Part shown: positions 41,154-50,480 of the stretch, piece by piece | Numbering within the stretch: position 1 is the first letter of the stretch | Layout of the letters: every line of letters begins with the position of its first letter | Assembly (NCBI RefSeq): GCF_018861735.1 | Contig: NZ_JAHLEB010000016.1 | Coordinates: 1 to 64,000, forward strand | Source: Clostridium lacusfryxellense | Lineage (GTDB): Bacteria > Bacillota > Clostridia > Clostridiales > Clostridiaceae | Direction of reading: 5' to 3' | Length of the DNA stretch: 64,000 bases | Notes under the pieces: generated by a model | What the model saw: only the letters and a program-made list of their open reading frames with translations | Database searches by the model: none | Told to the model about the DNA's origin: nothing | Position numbers and translations under genes: made by a program

Positions 41154-43373
41154 TTATTTCGCCACATCATCACTAATAAGTTCATTCAAATCTTTAACTG
41201 TATATTCTTTTTCATCTTCATTTTCATTCTTTTTTCCATCTATATTTTCTTCTTCGTCTTCTTTTTCAACAAAATCGAAATAAACCTCATGAGTAGCTAA
41301 GTCAACTTTACTAACTATGATTCTTACCTCTTCACCCAATCTATATGTCTTTTTAGTTCTCTCACCAACTAGAGTTAAATGCCTTTCATCAAAGACATAA
41401 TAATCATCATCTAAGCTAGTCATATGAACTAACCCTTCTATAGTATTAGGAAGTTCTATAAACAGACCAAAGTTAGTTACTGAAGAAATAATACCATCAT
41501 ATTCTTCACCAATTCTATCACTCATATACTCAGCTTTCTTTAAGTCATCTACATCTCTCTCAGCTTCCATAGCTACTCTTTCCATATCAGAAGATTGTTT
41601 TGATGCAATCTCAACTTCCTTAGTTAATCTTTCATTTCTAGCCTCACTTAATCCACCATTTATAACCTCTTTAATTATCCTATGGATCATTAAATCAGGA
41701 TATCTTCTAATTGGTGATGTAAAATGGCAGTAATATTTAGATGCTAATCCGAAATGACCAACACATTCTGGAGAATATTTTGCTTTCATCATAGAACGAA
41801 GTAGCAAAGTGCTAAGTACCATTTCTTCTTTTTTACCTTTTACTTTAGCTATTACTTCCTGAAGCATTCTAGGGTGTATTTCATTTCCCCACTTCATAGC
41901 ATATCCAAAGTTATATGCAAATTCACTAAATCTAGTTAGTTTTTCTTCATCAGGGTCCTCATGAATTCTATATACAAATGGTACGTTTAGCCAGAAGAAA
42001 TGCTCAGCAACAGTTTCATTAGCAGTTAACATGAATTCTTCAACCACTCTATTTGCTATACCTCTCTCATAAGGAACAATGTCTATTGGTTTTCCGAGTT
42101 CATTTAATATTATTTTACACTCATCAAAATCAAAATCTATAGCGCCTCTATCCATTCTCTTTTTATTAAGAATCCCGCATAATTTTTCCATGTTTTTAAA
42201 ATCTTCATGTAAGTATTCATATTTTTTGATTATTTCAGGATCCTTATCTCTGAGTATTTTAGTCACATCAGTATAAGTCATCCTCTCATTAGTCTTTATA
42301 ATACTTTCCACTATCTCATGATCTACACTTTTACCGTTCTTATCTATTTCCATAAAGCAAGTAAGAGCTAATCTATCCACTTTAGGGTTCAAACTACAAA
42401 CACCATTAGATAATTTTTTAGGAAGCATTGGTATAACCCTATCAATAAGGTATACTGAAGTTGCTCTTTTTAATGCTTCTTTGTCTAGTGGATTTTTATC
42501 TTTAACATAATGAGAAACATCTGCTATATGAACTCCTAAACGATAGTTTCCATTCTCTAAAACCTGAACGGACACAGCATCATCTAGATCTTTAGCATCC
42601 TCTCCATCTATAGTTACCATAGTTAAATCCCTTAAATCTTTTCTCCTTGCATACTCTTCCTTTGGAATTTCTTCATTTATATTATCAGCATAGGCCTCTA
42701 CATTGGGTGGGAACTCCTCTGGTAGTTTATGTTTTTTTATTATAGTTAATATATCAATACCTGCGTCACCAATATTTCCGAGAATTTCAATAATTCTCCC
42801 CTCAGGATTTCTCCTTTGTTCTGGCCACTGAGTTATTTCAGCTATTACTATTTGCCCTGTTTTGGCCTTCATTCTATCTGCCTTAGGAATAAATATATCT
42901 TGGGCTATCCTCTTGTCATCAGCTACAACAAATCCAAAATTACTACTGTCTTGATAAGTTCCTATTATTGTTTTATTGGACCTTTCAATTACTTTTGCAA
43001 TTTCACCTTCACATTTCTTGCCACCATTTTCTTCTTTTAAAATCCTTGCAAGAACTTTATCACCATTCATTGCTCCATTTACATTATCTGCTGGAATAAA
43101 TACATCCGGCCTTTCTACTTCTGCTATTACAAACCCAAATCCTCTTTGATGTCCTTGATATTTACCAAGTATAAGTCCCATCTTCTCTGGAGTACCATAA
43201 CATTCAGTTTTTGATTTAGCTATATCACCATCTCTTTCCATCTCTGCCAGCATCGCAGCAAACCCTTTCATGTCTTTTTTCCTAATATCAAAGATTTTAT
43301 AGAGCTCACCTATATTCATAGGCTTATATGCCTGGTCATTCATAAAATTTATTAAAGTTTCTCTTATATCCAT
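41154..43373 (-). CDS. rnr: Ribonuclease R
   Basis: A 739-residue 3'-5' exoribonuclease. Order: helix-turn-helix-like N-terminus, two cold-shock domains (GHQRGFGFVIAEVERPDVFIP and NFGFVVADDKR), RNB catalytic domain with metal-binding Asp cluster in GEDAKDLDDAVSV, the FTSPIRRYPDLMIHR motif, an S1 domain (YDGIISSVTNFGLFIELPN) and an acidic tail. RNase R degrades structured RNA and acts with tmRNA-SmpB in quality control, which explains the gene order. AGGAGG precedes the ATG by 8 bases. The usual secG upstream is not seen. Confidence 0.95.
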   Translation of the reverse strand: MDIRETLINFMNDQAYKPMNIGELYKIFDIRKKDMKGFAAMLAEMERDGDIAKSKTECYGTPEKMGLILGKYQGHQRGFGFVIAEVERPDVFIPADNVNGAMNGDKVLARILKEENGGKKCEGEIAKVIERSNKTIIGTYQDSSNFGFVVADDKRIAQDIFIPKADRMKAKTGQIVIAEITQWPEQRRNPEGRIIEILGNIGDAGIDILTIIKKHKLPEEFPPNVEAYADNINEEIPKEEYARRKDLRDLTMVTIDGEDAKDLDDAVSVQVLENGNYRLGVHIADVSHYVKDKNPLDKEALKRATSVYLIDRVIPMLPKKLSNGVCSLNPKVDRLALTCFMEIDKNGKSVDHEIVESIIKTNERMTYTDVTKILRDKDPEIIKKYEYLHEDFKNMEKLCGILNKKRMDRGAIDFDFDECKIILNELGKPIDIVPYERGIANRVVEEFMLTANETVAEHFFWLNVPFVYRIHEDPDEEKLTRFSEFAYNFGYAMKWGNEIHPRMLQEVIAKVKGKKEEMVLSTLLLRSMMKAKYSPECVGHFGLASKYYCHFTSPIRRYPDLMIHRIIKEVINGGLSEARNERLTKEVEIASKQSSDMERVAMEAERDVDDLKKAEYMSDRIGEEYDGIISSVTNFGLFIELPNTIEGLVHMTSLDDDYYVFDERHLTLVGERTKKTYRLGEEVRIIVSKVDLATHEVYFDFVEKEDEEENIDGKKNENEDEKEYTVKDLNELISDDVAK

Positions 43374-43567
43374 TAATTTTCCTCCTGTTACTTCTTTATA
43401 TTTAATATCTTTTCTAATTTCACTAAAAAATATTTATTATTAATTTAATTTTTCATTAATTTCTTTGTTAATTTATTCATGTGTTTCTATAATTACTCAC
43501 TTTTATTATAGTCCAAAAAATACGTCTAGTATATACTATATAATTATATACTTCCCTATTATCCAAT

Positions 43568-43612
43568 AAAAATGCCCACATTAAATAGCTTTATTTAATG
43601 TGGGCACTTTTG
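43568..43612. terminator. Strong bidirectional terminator
   Basis: TGCCCACATTAAAT pairs with ATTTAATGTGGGCA around AGCTTT; A- and T-runs lie at both ends. It separates rnr from the small-RNA candidate. Confidence 0.85.
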
Positions 43613-43667
43613 TCGAAATATATTTTATTAAGAATTCTTCACAGAAATCGACTTTTTTATACAAAAT

Positions 43668-43738
43668 AAAGCAGCCCTTGGGGGTGGGCTGCTTTAAACA
43701 AATAAAAAGGGGGCTATTTATCTCTCTATTTATCTTTA
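43668..43738 (-). ncRNA. Candidate C-rich small RNA
   Basis: Minus strand: TTGCAA (43769-43774), 17 bp, TATAAT (43746-43751) and then about 70 bases to a terminator AAAGCAGCCC/GGGCTGCTTT followed by ATTTTG. No ORF starts after a ribosome site. The transcript would carry AGCCCCCTTTTT in a single-stranded part (43709-43713 region) and CACCCCCAA in the terminator loop (43678-43685). C-rich loops of this kind in Firmicute small RNAs pair with Shine-Dalgarno sites. Existence of the transcript is inference from the promoter-terminator pair. Confidence 0.5.
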
Positions 43739-43745
43739 CTACTTA

Positions 43746-43774
43746 ATTATATTAAATTTAATCCTTGTTTGCAA
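43746..43774 (-). promoter_or_regulatory. Promoter of the small-RNA candidate
   Basis: TTGCAA-N17-TATAAT on the minus strand, with the expected start near 43738. No gene other than the short terminator-ended stretch lies downstream before the strong terminator at 43568-43612. Confidence 0.6.
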
Positions 43775-43872
43775 GTGGTTTTGGCAAAACTTGTTGTAAA
43801 TTATTCTTAACATAATGATATTTTGTTCATATTTTATTCATTTCTAATATAATTAACAATATTAATGCTAAA

Positions 43873-44589
43873 TTAAACCTGTTTTAAAGAATTTATCTCA
43901 TCTTCCGACAATTCTCTACATTGTCCTTCTAGTAAATTTTCATCTAATTTTAAAGGTCCGAAACTAACCCTTCTTAAAAATACAACTTTCTTGTCTACAC
44001 TCTCAAACATTCTTTTGACTTGATGAAATTTCCCTTCTTGAATAGTAACCATTATCTCGGATCCATTCTCATCTGCATTTAATACTTCGAGTATTGCGGG
44101 CATACATTTATATCCGTCATCAATTACAACCCCTTTCTTAAAGGCGTTCACATCGCTTTCATCTACGAATCTGTTAATTTCTGCATAATATACCTTATCT
44201 ACATGATTCTTAGGTGCTATCAATTTATGATTTAATTCACCATCATTAGTAATTAGTAGTAATCCCACTGTATCTTTATCAAGTCTACCTATTGGGAATG
44301 GATCAAATGCCTTGTACTCCTCATCTATTAGATCAATTACAGTTTCATCATGTTTATCCACTGTAGCCGAAACCACACCAGATGGCTTATTCATGATTAA
44401 GTATATGTACTTCCTATAATTAATTTCTTCACCTGATACCTTTATTATTGCTTTATCTGGATCAATTTTCATAGCATTGTCAGAAATTATAACACCATCT
44501 ACTTCTACTTTACCTTTTTTTAATATTGCCTTTACTTCTTTTCTTGTTCCGTGACCTAAATTTGATAATATCTTGTCTATTCTTTCCAA
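43873..44589 (-). CDS. rsuA: RsuA-type 16S rRNA pseudouridine synthase
   Basis: A 238-residue enzyme. An N-terminal S4 domain (MERIDKILSNLGHGTRKEVK) is followed by the catalytic domain with FPIGRLDKDTVGLLL, where the Asp of GRLDKDT is catalytic, and IQEGKFHQVKRMFE. In E. coli RsuA modifies U516 of 16S rRNA; the large-subunit relative RluB is similar, so the exact position is not certain. TTG start with AAGGAG 10 bases upstream. Confidence 0.88.
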   Translation of the reverse strand: MERIDKILSNLGHGTRKEVKAILKKGKVEVDGVIISDNAMKIDPDKAIIKVSGEEINYRKYIYLIMNKPSGVVSATVDKHDETVIDLIDEEYKAFDPFPIGRLDKDTVGLLLITNDGELNHKLIAPKNHVDKVYYAEINRFVDESDVNAFKKGVVIDDGYKCMPAILEVLNADENGSEIMVTIQEGKFHQVKRMFESVDKKVVFLRRVSFGPLKLDENLLEGQCRELSEDEINSLKQV

Positions 44590-44659
44590 ATATATTCATC
44601 TCCTTAATATTTCTATAGATTCATGTAAACTTCATTTAAAACGTTACATATTTTACTCA

Positions 44660-44692
44660 TAAAAAAAACAGCCTATAAAAGCTGTTTTAAAT
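44660..44692 (-). terminator. Terminator of the triple-tyrosine repeat gene
   Basis: Minus strand AAAACAGC-TTTTATAG-GCTGTTTT continued by TTTTATG, directly after the stop codon. Confidence 0.85.
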
Positions 44693-46711
44693 TTATTCTT
44701 TAACTTCTATCTCTAGTATATCATAATCTTCATATGAAAAACTCTTATAAAAGCTTTTTGATAATACAAGTAATCTATATATTCCTTTAGTAAAAGGCAT
44801 AAAGATATAATCATCTTTCATGCTGTACTTTTGCACCAAGCTCCAGTCTCCCTTTTCCATTAGATAGAACTCATATACAACTTCCTTGCCGCCCATGCTT
44901 TGCACCCCAAAGGTTATTGTTTCATTAACCTTGAAATTCGCCCTATCACTTATGATTTTTGTATCTGTTACTGGTAAAGATTCATGTACTTCTATTCTTA
45001 TCTCTTTCTTGCTATCATATTCACTAGTGCTCTTTTTATTTTTTGCAAGAAGTTCTATCGAATAAGTTCCACTACATTTAGGTTTAATCTCATAATTTTT
45101 ATGTTCAACAAAACCCGTTTGTTCCACTGAGTGACCATCTATTTTTAAAACATAATTTAAAATGTTGTCTTTTGTATTCTCAAATATAACTTGAAGAGAA
45201 ATAGTATCTCCAACCATAAAATACTCTCGTGTTGGCATTAAAACATATTGTATTTTAGCTGGAATACATTCTAAAGCCTCAATGTATACTATTGAATGAG
45301 CATCGAATTCCCTCTTTGAATACTTGTCTTTTACTCTTACCTCAAGTTTGAATTTTCCTAGTTCTTCAGGTGTGAAATTTACAAATTCATGAATTCCAAA
45401 TTCCATTTTCTCTATCTCGTTACCATCCTTTGAAATTGTAAAACTATATCTTAAAGAAATTCCACCAGTGGCTTTAACTATAACATTGACAGATTCACCT
45501 AACACAACTATATCTTTTTTGTCCATTAGTATATCTTCTATGACCACATTTTCATTTCCTATATCATCAATTATAAAATCTATAGAGGCCTCGCTCTCAT
45601 ATTCTCCTTCGAATGAACTATCCTTCACCCATAAGCTTGCTTTAAACTCTCCAGCTTCTTTTGGTGTCCATGTATAGTTGTTTTTTCTAATATAACCTGA
45701 ATCTTCCACAGAATTTCCATCAATTCTAAACCTATATAATAAATCGTTTCCACCATGTGTTATACACTTAAAAACAATGCTCGTATCACATATTTGTGGC
45801 GAACTCAAATCACTAGTAAAACTCTGTATGTTAATTTCTTCATAAGGGTCTACGCTATAATTAATTAATGCCCTATCATCAAATTCATGAAGAGAATACA
45901 TATCCTTTGCCATACATAGAAGCTTATAATCTCCCCTGTTTTCTTCAATATAACTAACTAACTTTTTAGTTGAATAATCTTGTATACACTTAGTATTTCC
46001 CTGCGAATTTATTTTTACGAATTTGTATAGAATCATTCTGTTATCCTCATACTTTGCCTCAACCTCAAAAACTAACTCAAGACCTTCTAATATTTTCTCA
46101 GTCAAACATTTAAAATTCATAATTTCTAAGGACTGCATAGCCTTAACATTAAATCCTATTTTCATAAAGTCATCAAACATATTTTCAGAATCTAAATTTC
46201 TGCATTCTACTAAAAACTCTTGCTTGCCAGAAAATTTCGAGGTCCAAATAACTATGTTCTCCGGAGAGTAATCCTTTATAAGTAACCAATTCCCCTTTTC
46301 ACATACCCAATATCTATACATAATAGGAGTTTTTGCGGAATCTACTGTTAATGTAATCTTTTCACCTACAACTATTTCTTCTTTGTCTATGTAAATATCA
46401 TTTATTAGTTTTTCTTCACCATCACCTACAATATAATCAGTCTTTGACATAAAATCAAAGGGCTTATTACTTTTTTTCCTTTTAGCTTGTACCATTACTG
46501 AATACCTCCCATCAATCTGCGGTCTCCATATAACATCACTAGCTTCGCTTAATTTCTTTAATGTAGTCCAGGTTCCCTCAAGACCTACAAGAAATTTGTA
46601 GTCTAGATTTTCCTCTATTTTATTTTCAACACTTATTTCAATTTCTTTATACTTTTCTTTATAATTCTCCTCAATCTCTTCAGATCTAAACAAAATATTC
46701 ATCTCATTCAT
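44693..46711 (-). CDS. Tandem triple-tyrosine (Y_Y_Y-like) repeat protein
   Basis: A 672-residue protein built from seven repeats of about 90 residues. Each repeat begins with a basic statement such as GDTISL or GEKITLTV, has YRYWVCEKG or YRFRIDGNS type strands, then a W/Y-P..G.Y.L.V/A pattern (VIWTSKFSGKQEFLVECR, YTWTPKEAGEFKASLWVKD, KPKCSGTYSIELLAK) and ends D-Y/F-D. These are immunoglobulin-like modules seen in clostridial triple-tyrosine-motif proteins. There is no signal peptide or membrane segment, so it is likely cytoplasmic or spore-related, function unknown. Weak ribosome site AAGG. Confidence 0.65.
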   Translation of the reverse strand: MNEMNILFRSEEIEENYKEKYKEIEISVENKIEENLDYKFLVGLEGTWTTLKKLSEASDVIWRPQIDGRYSVMVQAKRKKSNKPFDFMSKTDYIVGDGEEKLINDIYIDKEEIVVGEKITLTVDSAKTPIMYRYWVCEKGNWLLIKDYSPENIVIWTSKFSGKQEFLVECRNLDSENMFDDFMKIGFNVKAMQSLEIMNFKCLTEKILEGLELVFEVEAKYEDNRMILYKFVKINSQGNTKCIQDYSTKKLVSYIEENRGDYKLLCMAKDMYSLHEFDDRALINYSVDPYEEINIQSFTSDLSSPQICDTSIVFKCITHGGNDLLYRFRIDGNSVEDSGYIRKNNYTWTPKEAGEFKASLWVKDSSFEGEYESEASIDFIIDDIGNENVVIEDILMDKKDIVVLGESVNVIVKATGGISLRYSFTISKDGNEIEKMEFGIHEFVNFTPEELGKFKLEVRVKDKYSKREFDAHSIVYIEALECIPAKIQYVLMPTREYFMVGDTISLQVIFENTKDNILNYVLKIDGHSVEQTGFVEHKNYEIKPKCSGTYSIELLAKNKKSTSEYDSKKEIRIEVHESLPVTDTKIISDRANFKVNETITFGVQSMGGKEVVYEFYLMEKGDWSLVQKYSMKDDYIFMPFTKGIYRLLVLSKSFYKSFSYEDYDILEIEVKE

Positions 46712-46960
46712 TTAACCTTACCTACCTTTACAAATAAGCTATGTAATACTAATTTGTTATTTAAAATCAGCCTCTATAATAATATATTATACTATATTTA
46801 CATTATTTGTAACAGTATATATTCCATTTTTTTATTTCTAATTAAAGACATAAACTTTCATTATTTTATATAAAAAGAATGATTTATTTAAATATTATAT
46901 CCATTTATAGAATTAAAGATGATATTGTGAAATTTCTATTTTTAATAAATTCTTATAAAA

Positions 46961-46988
46961 ATAGCTAGTAATTATAATTACTAGCTAT
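46961..46988. terminator. Bidirectional terminator
   Basis: ATAGCTAGTAATT pairs with AATTACTAGCTAT. It follows the YaiI-type gene by 35 bases. The rest of the 46712-47023 gap is AT-rich with no feature I can support. Confidence 0.75.
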
Positions 46989-47023
46989 TCCCTAATTATT
47001 GTATTAATTCATTTATTTTGATA

Positions 47024-47464
47024 CTATTGCTTCGCTTTTAAAATTAGTTTGATTAAATTATTATAAAGCTTTTCATCATCTTCATTTGTTCGCTTTTTAG
47101 GGCCGTAGGTTTTTCCACCACTACGTCTTGCCTTTCCTGACAAATGCCTCTCAAATAATAATTTATCAATATTTTCATCATCGTATATGTGACCTTTAGG
47201 GCCTATAGCAAATGAACCTTTGGCTAAAACCATAGCAGCAACGCCAAAATCTTGAGTAATTACTATATCATTTAGCTTAGCTTCGTTTGCTACTTTCATA
47301 TCAACAGTTTGGAACCCACTATCCACATATCTTATTGAGGCATAATCACTGCTTAAAACATGATTAATATCACAATACATAATTAGTTCAACAGAGTTTT
47401 CCTTAGCTGCCTTTTCTATTAGATGTTTGCCAGGGCATCCATCTGCATCTACAATAATTCTCAT
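47024..47464 (-). CDS. YaiI/YqxD-family protein (UPF0178)
   Basis: A 146-residue PIN-like-fold protein beginning MRIIVDADGCPGKHLIEKAA with the acidic DADGCP motif, VITQDFGVAAMVLAKG and RRSGGKTYGPKKRT at the C-terminus. The family is widespread and presumed to act as a nuclease, but no function is established. It follows pgi by 18 bases in the same direction, has only a weak ribosome site (GAGAAA) and probably depends on pgi transcription. Confidence 0.88.
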   Translation of the reverse strand: MRIIVDADGCPGKHLIEKAAKENSVELIMYCDINHVLSSDYASIRYVDSGFQTVDMKVANEAKLNDIVITQDFGVAAMVLAKGSFAIGPKGHIYDDENIDKLLFERHLSGKARRSGGKTYGPKKRTNEDDEKLYNNLIKLILKAKQ

Positions 47465-47482
47465 ATTTTTTTTCTCATTTCT

Positions 47483-48832
47483 CTAAAGTCTTTTTTCAAG
47501 TTCTGCTTTTAATTCTTCATATCCTGCTTTTCCAAGAAGAGCAAACATATTTTTCTTGTATGCTTCAACTCCTGGTTGATCAAAAGGATTTACACCTAAT
47601 AAATATCCACTTACAGCTAAAGCTTTTTCAAAGAAATAGACCATATGTCCAAAATTATATGCGCTTAATGCTGGTACATTTAAAATAATGTTTGGTACAT
47701 CACCATCATTATGAGCAAGGACTGTTCCTTGAGATGCCTTTTTATTAACGAAATCCATAGTTTTACCGGCTAAAAAGTTCAATCCGTCTAGATCTCCACT
47801 TTCCTCATTTACTACAACTTCTCTTCTTGGTTTTTCAACATTTATAACTGTTTCAAATATATTTCTTACGCCTTCTTGAATATATTGTCCCATAGAATGC
47901 AAATCTGTTGAGAAATTAACTGATGCTGGGAATATTCCCTTTTGGTCTTTTCCTTCACTTTCACCACAAAGTTGTTTCCACCACTCACCAAAATATTGAA
48001 GTGCAGGTTCATAGTTTACTAAAATCTCTGTAACCTTACCTTTTCTATATAATGCATTTCTAGCTGCTGCATATTTGTAACAATCATTTTTATTTATATC
48101 TGGTTCATTATAAGCAACTCTAGCATCAGCTGCGCCCTTCATCATCTCATCAATATCAATACCCGCTGCTGCTATTGGAAGAAGTCCTACAGCTGTAAGT
48201 ACTGAGAATCTACCGCCAATATCATCTGGAATTACAAAAGTTTCGTATCCAGCTGCATCTGCTGATTTTTTAAGAGCTCCGCGAGCTTTATCAGTAGTTG
48301 CAAAAATTCTTGCTTTCGCTCCTTCTACTCCGTATTTCTTTTCTAATAATCCTTTGAATATTCTAAAAGCAATAGCAGGTTCTGTAGTAGTTCCTGATTT
48401 TGATATTACGTTAACAGAAAAATCTTTACCTTCTACAAGGTCAATTAAATCTGCCATATATGTAGAACTTATATTATTTCCGGCAAAGAAAACTGCTGGA
48501 GATTTTCTTTTATCACTTGATAAACTATTGTGAAAGCTATGACATAATGTCTCTATAGCTGCTCTAGCTCCTAAATATGATCCACCTATTCCAATTACAA
48601 TTAAAACCTCTGAATTACTTTTTATCTTATCTGCTGCCTTTTTGATTCTTGCAAATTCAGCTTTGTCATAATTTACAGGAAGGTCTATCCAACCTAAATA
48701 TTCATTTCCTGGACCTGTTTTATATGTAAGCATCTTATGTGCTGTAGACACCATTGGCTGAAAATATGAAATTTCATGTTCACCTAAATATGGCACTGTT
48801 TTGCTTAAATCTATTGATAATACTTTTCCCAT
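47483..48832 (-). CDS. pgi: Glucose-6-phosphate isomerase
   Basis: A 449-residue enzyme of glycolysis, interconverting glucose-6-phosphate and fructose-6-phosphate in the cytosol. Diagnostic parts: [52 protein letters not shown], and [14 protein letters not shown] with the catalytic Glu/Lys. The length equals the usual Firmicute form. The start at 48832 has AAGGAGG 8 bases upstream; the longer reading to 48865 has none. Confidence 0.95.
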   Translation of the reverse strand: MGKVLSIDLSKTVPYLGEHEISYFQPMVSTAHKMLTYKTGPGNEYLGWIDLPVNYDKAEFARIKKAADKIKSNSEVLIVIGIGGSYLGARAAIETLCHSFHNSLSSDKRKSPAVFFAGNNISSTYMADLIDLVEGKDFSVNVISKSGTTTEPAIAFRIFKGLLEKKYGVEGAKARIFATTDKARGALKKSADAAGYETFVIPDDIGGRFSVLTAVGLLPIAAAGIDIDEMMKGAADARVAYNEPDINKNDCYKYAAARNALYRKGKVTEILVNYEPALQYFGEWWKQLCGESEGKDQKGIFPASVNFSTDLHSMGQYIQEGVRNIFETVINVEKPRREVVVNEESGDLDGLNFLAGKTMDFVNKKASQGTVLAHNDGDVPNIILNVPALSAYNFGHMVYFFEKALAVSGYLLGVNPFDQPGVEAYKKNMFALLGKAGYEELKAELEKRL

Positions 48833-49054
48833 TAATAAATCCTCCTTTAAAACATCTTGAATCAAATATTTATACTTACATTACTTTCTAAAACAATATA
48901 AAATAATTTTAGTTTATTCAAGAAAATAAATCAAGTTTTTTAATAAAATTTTATAATTATTGAAGATTATGTATTTAATATTAGAATTAATATGAACTCA
49001 CTTGTAACATGTTGCATATATTAAATTATATTAATAAAAGAGGTGTGATTTTTT

Positions 49055-50332
49055 TTGATTATTCATGTTGTAAAACCCGGTGAAAACTTATATAAAATAT
49101 CTAAATTATATGGTGTTTCATATAATAAAATTGCTTCTGATAATGAACTTGCAAACCCTAATCAACTTGTGGTAGGACAAACACTTGTAATATTGCAAGT
49201 TACTCGATCACATAAAATTCTTCCTGGAGAATCACTTTATAGTATATCCAAATTATACGGAACAACTATTGCAAATTTATATGCTGCAAATCCCATTTTA
49301 AATAGTTCTATTATACTTTACCCTGGTCAAATTATTAATATACCACCTACCCCAAAATTAGGTTCTATTGAAGTTAACGCTTATGCGCTTCCTAGTACAA
49401 ATATGGATGTTCTTGCAAAAACTTTACCAAACCTCACATACCTTAGTATATTTAGTCATCAAATACTCCCTGATGGATCTCTAAAAGACATTAATGATGC
49501 GCCCTTAATAAGCGCAGCTAGAAATGCTAAAGTCGCTCCTATGATGGTAGTTACGAATCTAAAAGAAGGTGGTGGATTCGATAGCGCGCTAGCACATACC
49601 ATATTAACAAATCAAACCGTGCAAAACACATTAATTAATAACATAATTAGTACATTAAAAAGCAAAAATTATTATGGTTTAGATATAGATCTAGAATATA
49701 TTTTTCCTGAAGATAGAGAAAATTATAATAGTTTCTTGCGAAGAGTAGTAACTACTTTAAAACCTTTAGGATATCCTGTTACCACCGCGCTAGCCCCTAA
49801 ACCCTCTGGCGATATAAAAGGATTACTTTATGAGGCCCATGATTACCCAGTTCACGGCGCTCTCGCAAATCATGTTATATTAATGACCTATGAGTGGGGT
49901 TATACAGCCGGTCCTCCTCTTGCAGTATCACCATTAAATGAAGTAAAGAAAATTCTTGATTATGCGGTAACTGTAATCCCAAGTAAAAAGATATTTATGG
50001 GAATTCCTAATTACGGTTATGATTGGACTTTGCCTTGGGTAAAAGGAACTAAAGCAAGAGCACTCGGCAATGTAGAAGCAGTGGATCTTGCAAGGACAGA
50101 AAATGCTGCTATTAAATATGACTATACTTCTCAGGCTCCATTTTTTAATTACTATGATTCAAATGGGAAAGAACATGTAGTTTGGTTTGAAGATGCTAGA
50201 AGCATGAATGCTAAACTTAGGACCGCTAATGATTATAATCTCGGTGGGGTTAGTTATTGGACAATCGGCAAATACTTCCCTCAAGCTTGGCTGGTTCAAA
50301 ATTCTTTGTTTGATGTTAAAAAATTGCTTTAG
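49055..50332 (+). CDS. LysM-GH18 cortex-lytic type glucosaminidase (SleL/YaaH-like)
   Basis: A 425-residue protein with two LysM modules at about 2-48 (IHVVKPGENLYKISKLYGVS) and 52-97, then a GH18 barrel. The DxDxE motif is DIDLEY with catalytic Glu214 and the YEWGY, GIPNYGYDW signatures follow. Such proteins are N-acetylglucosaminidases of the spore cortex or coat; the lack of signal peptide is normal for proteins assembled in the mother cell. TTG start with AGAGGTG about 9 bases before. Upstream CATATATTA (49015) resembles a SigK -10 with AC near 48996, consistent with mother-cell expression, but this is weak. Confidence 0.88.
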   Translation: MIIHVVKPGENLYKISKLYGVSYNKIASDNELANPNQLVVGQTLVILQVTRSHKILPGESLYSISKLYGTTIANLYAANPILNSSIILYPGQIINIPPTPKLGSIEVNAYALPSTNMDVLAKTLPNLTYLSIFSHQILPDGSLKDINDAPLISAARNAKVAPMMVVTNLKEGGGFDSALAHTILTNQTVQNTLINNIISTLKSKNYYGLDIDLEYIFPEDRENYNSFLRRVVTTLKPLGYPVTTALAPKPSGDIKGLLYEAHDYPVHGALANHVILMTYEWGYTAGPPLAVSPLNEVKKILDYAVTVIPSKKIFMGIPNYGYDWTLPWVKGTKARALGNVEAVDLARTENAAIKYDYTSQAPFFNYYDSNGKEHVVWFEDARSMNAKLRTANDYNLGGVSYWTIGKYFPQAWLVQNSLFDVKKLL

Positions 50333-50390
50333 GTAAAAATTTTTAATCTTGACTCTAAACCACAAAATTTCCTTAGATTATTCTATAACT

Positions 50391-50428
50391 AAAAGGATAT
50401 ATTGCTGTTTTACGCAATATATCCTTTT
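50391..50428. terminator. Bidirectional terminator between convergent genes
   Basis: AAAAGGATATATTGC pairs with GCAATATATCCTTTT around an 8-base loop. Shared by the GH18 gene and the phosphorylase operon. Confidence 0.9.
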
Positions 50429-50480
50429 GCTTGCTAATTAAATAGTTAACATTATAAACCATAAACTTACATTGATTTTC

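Noticed and set aside
41037-41300. Open frame antisense to the 3' end of rnr
   Set aside because: It is Phe/Ile-rich, overlaps the terminator and rnr coding sequence, and has no ribosome site; a shadow of the acidic tail.
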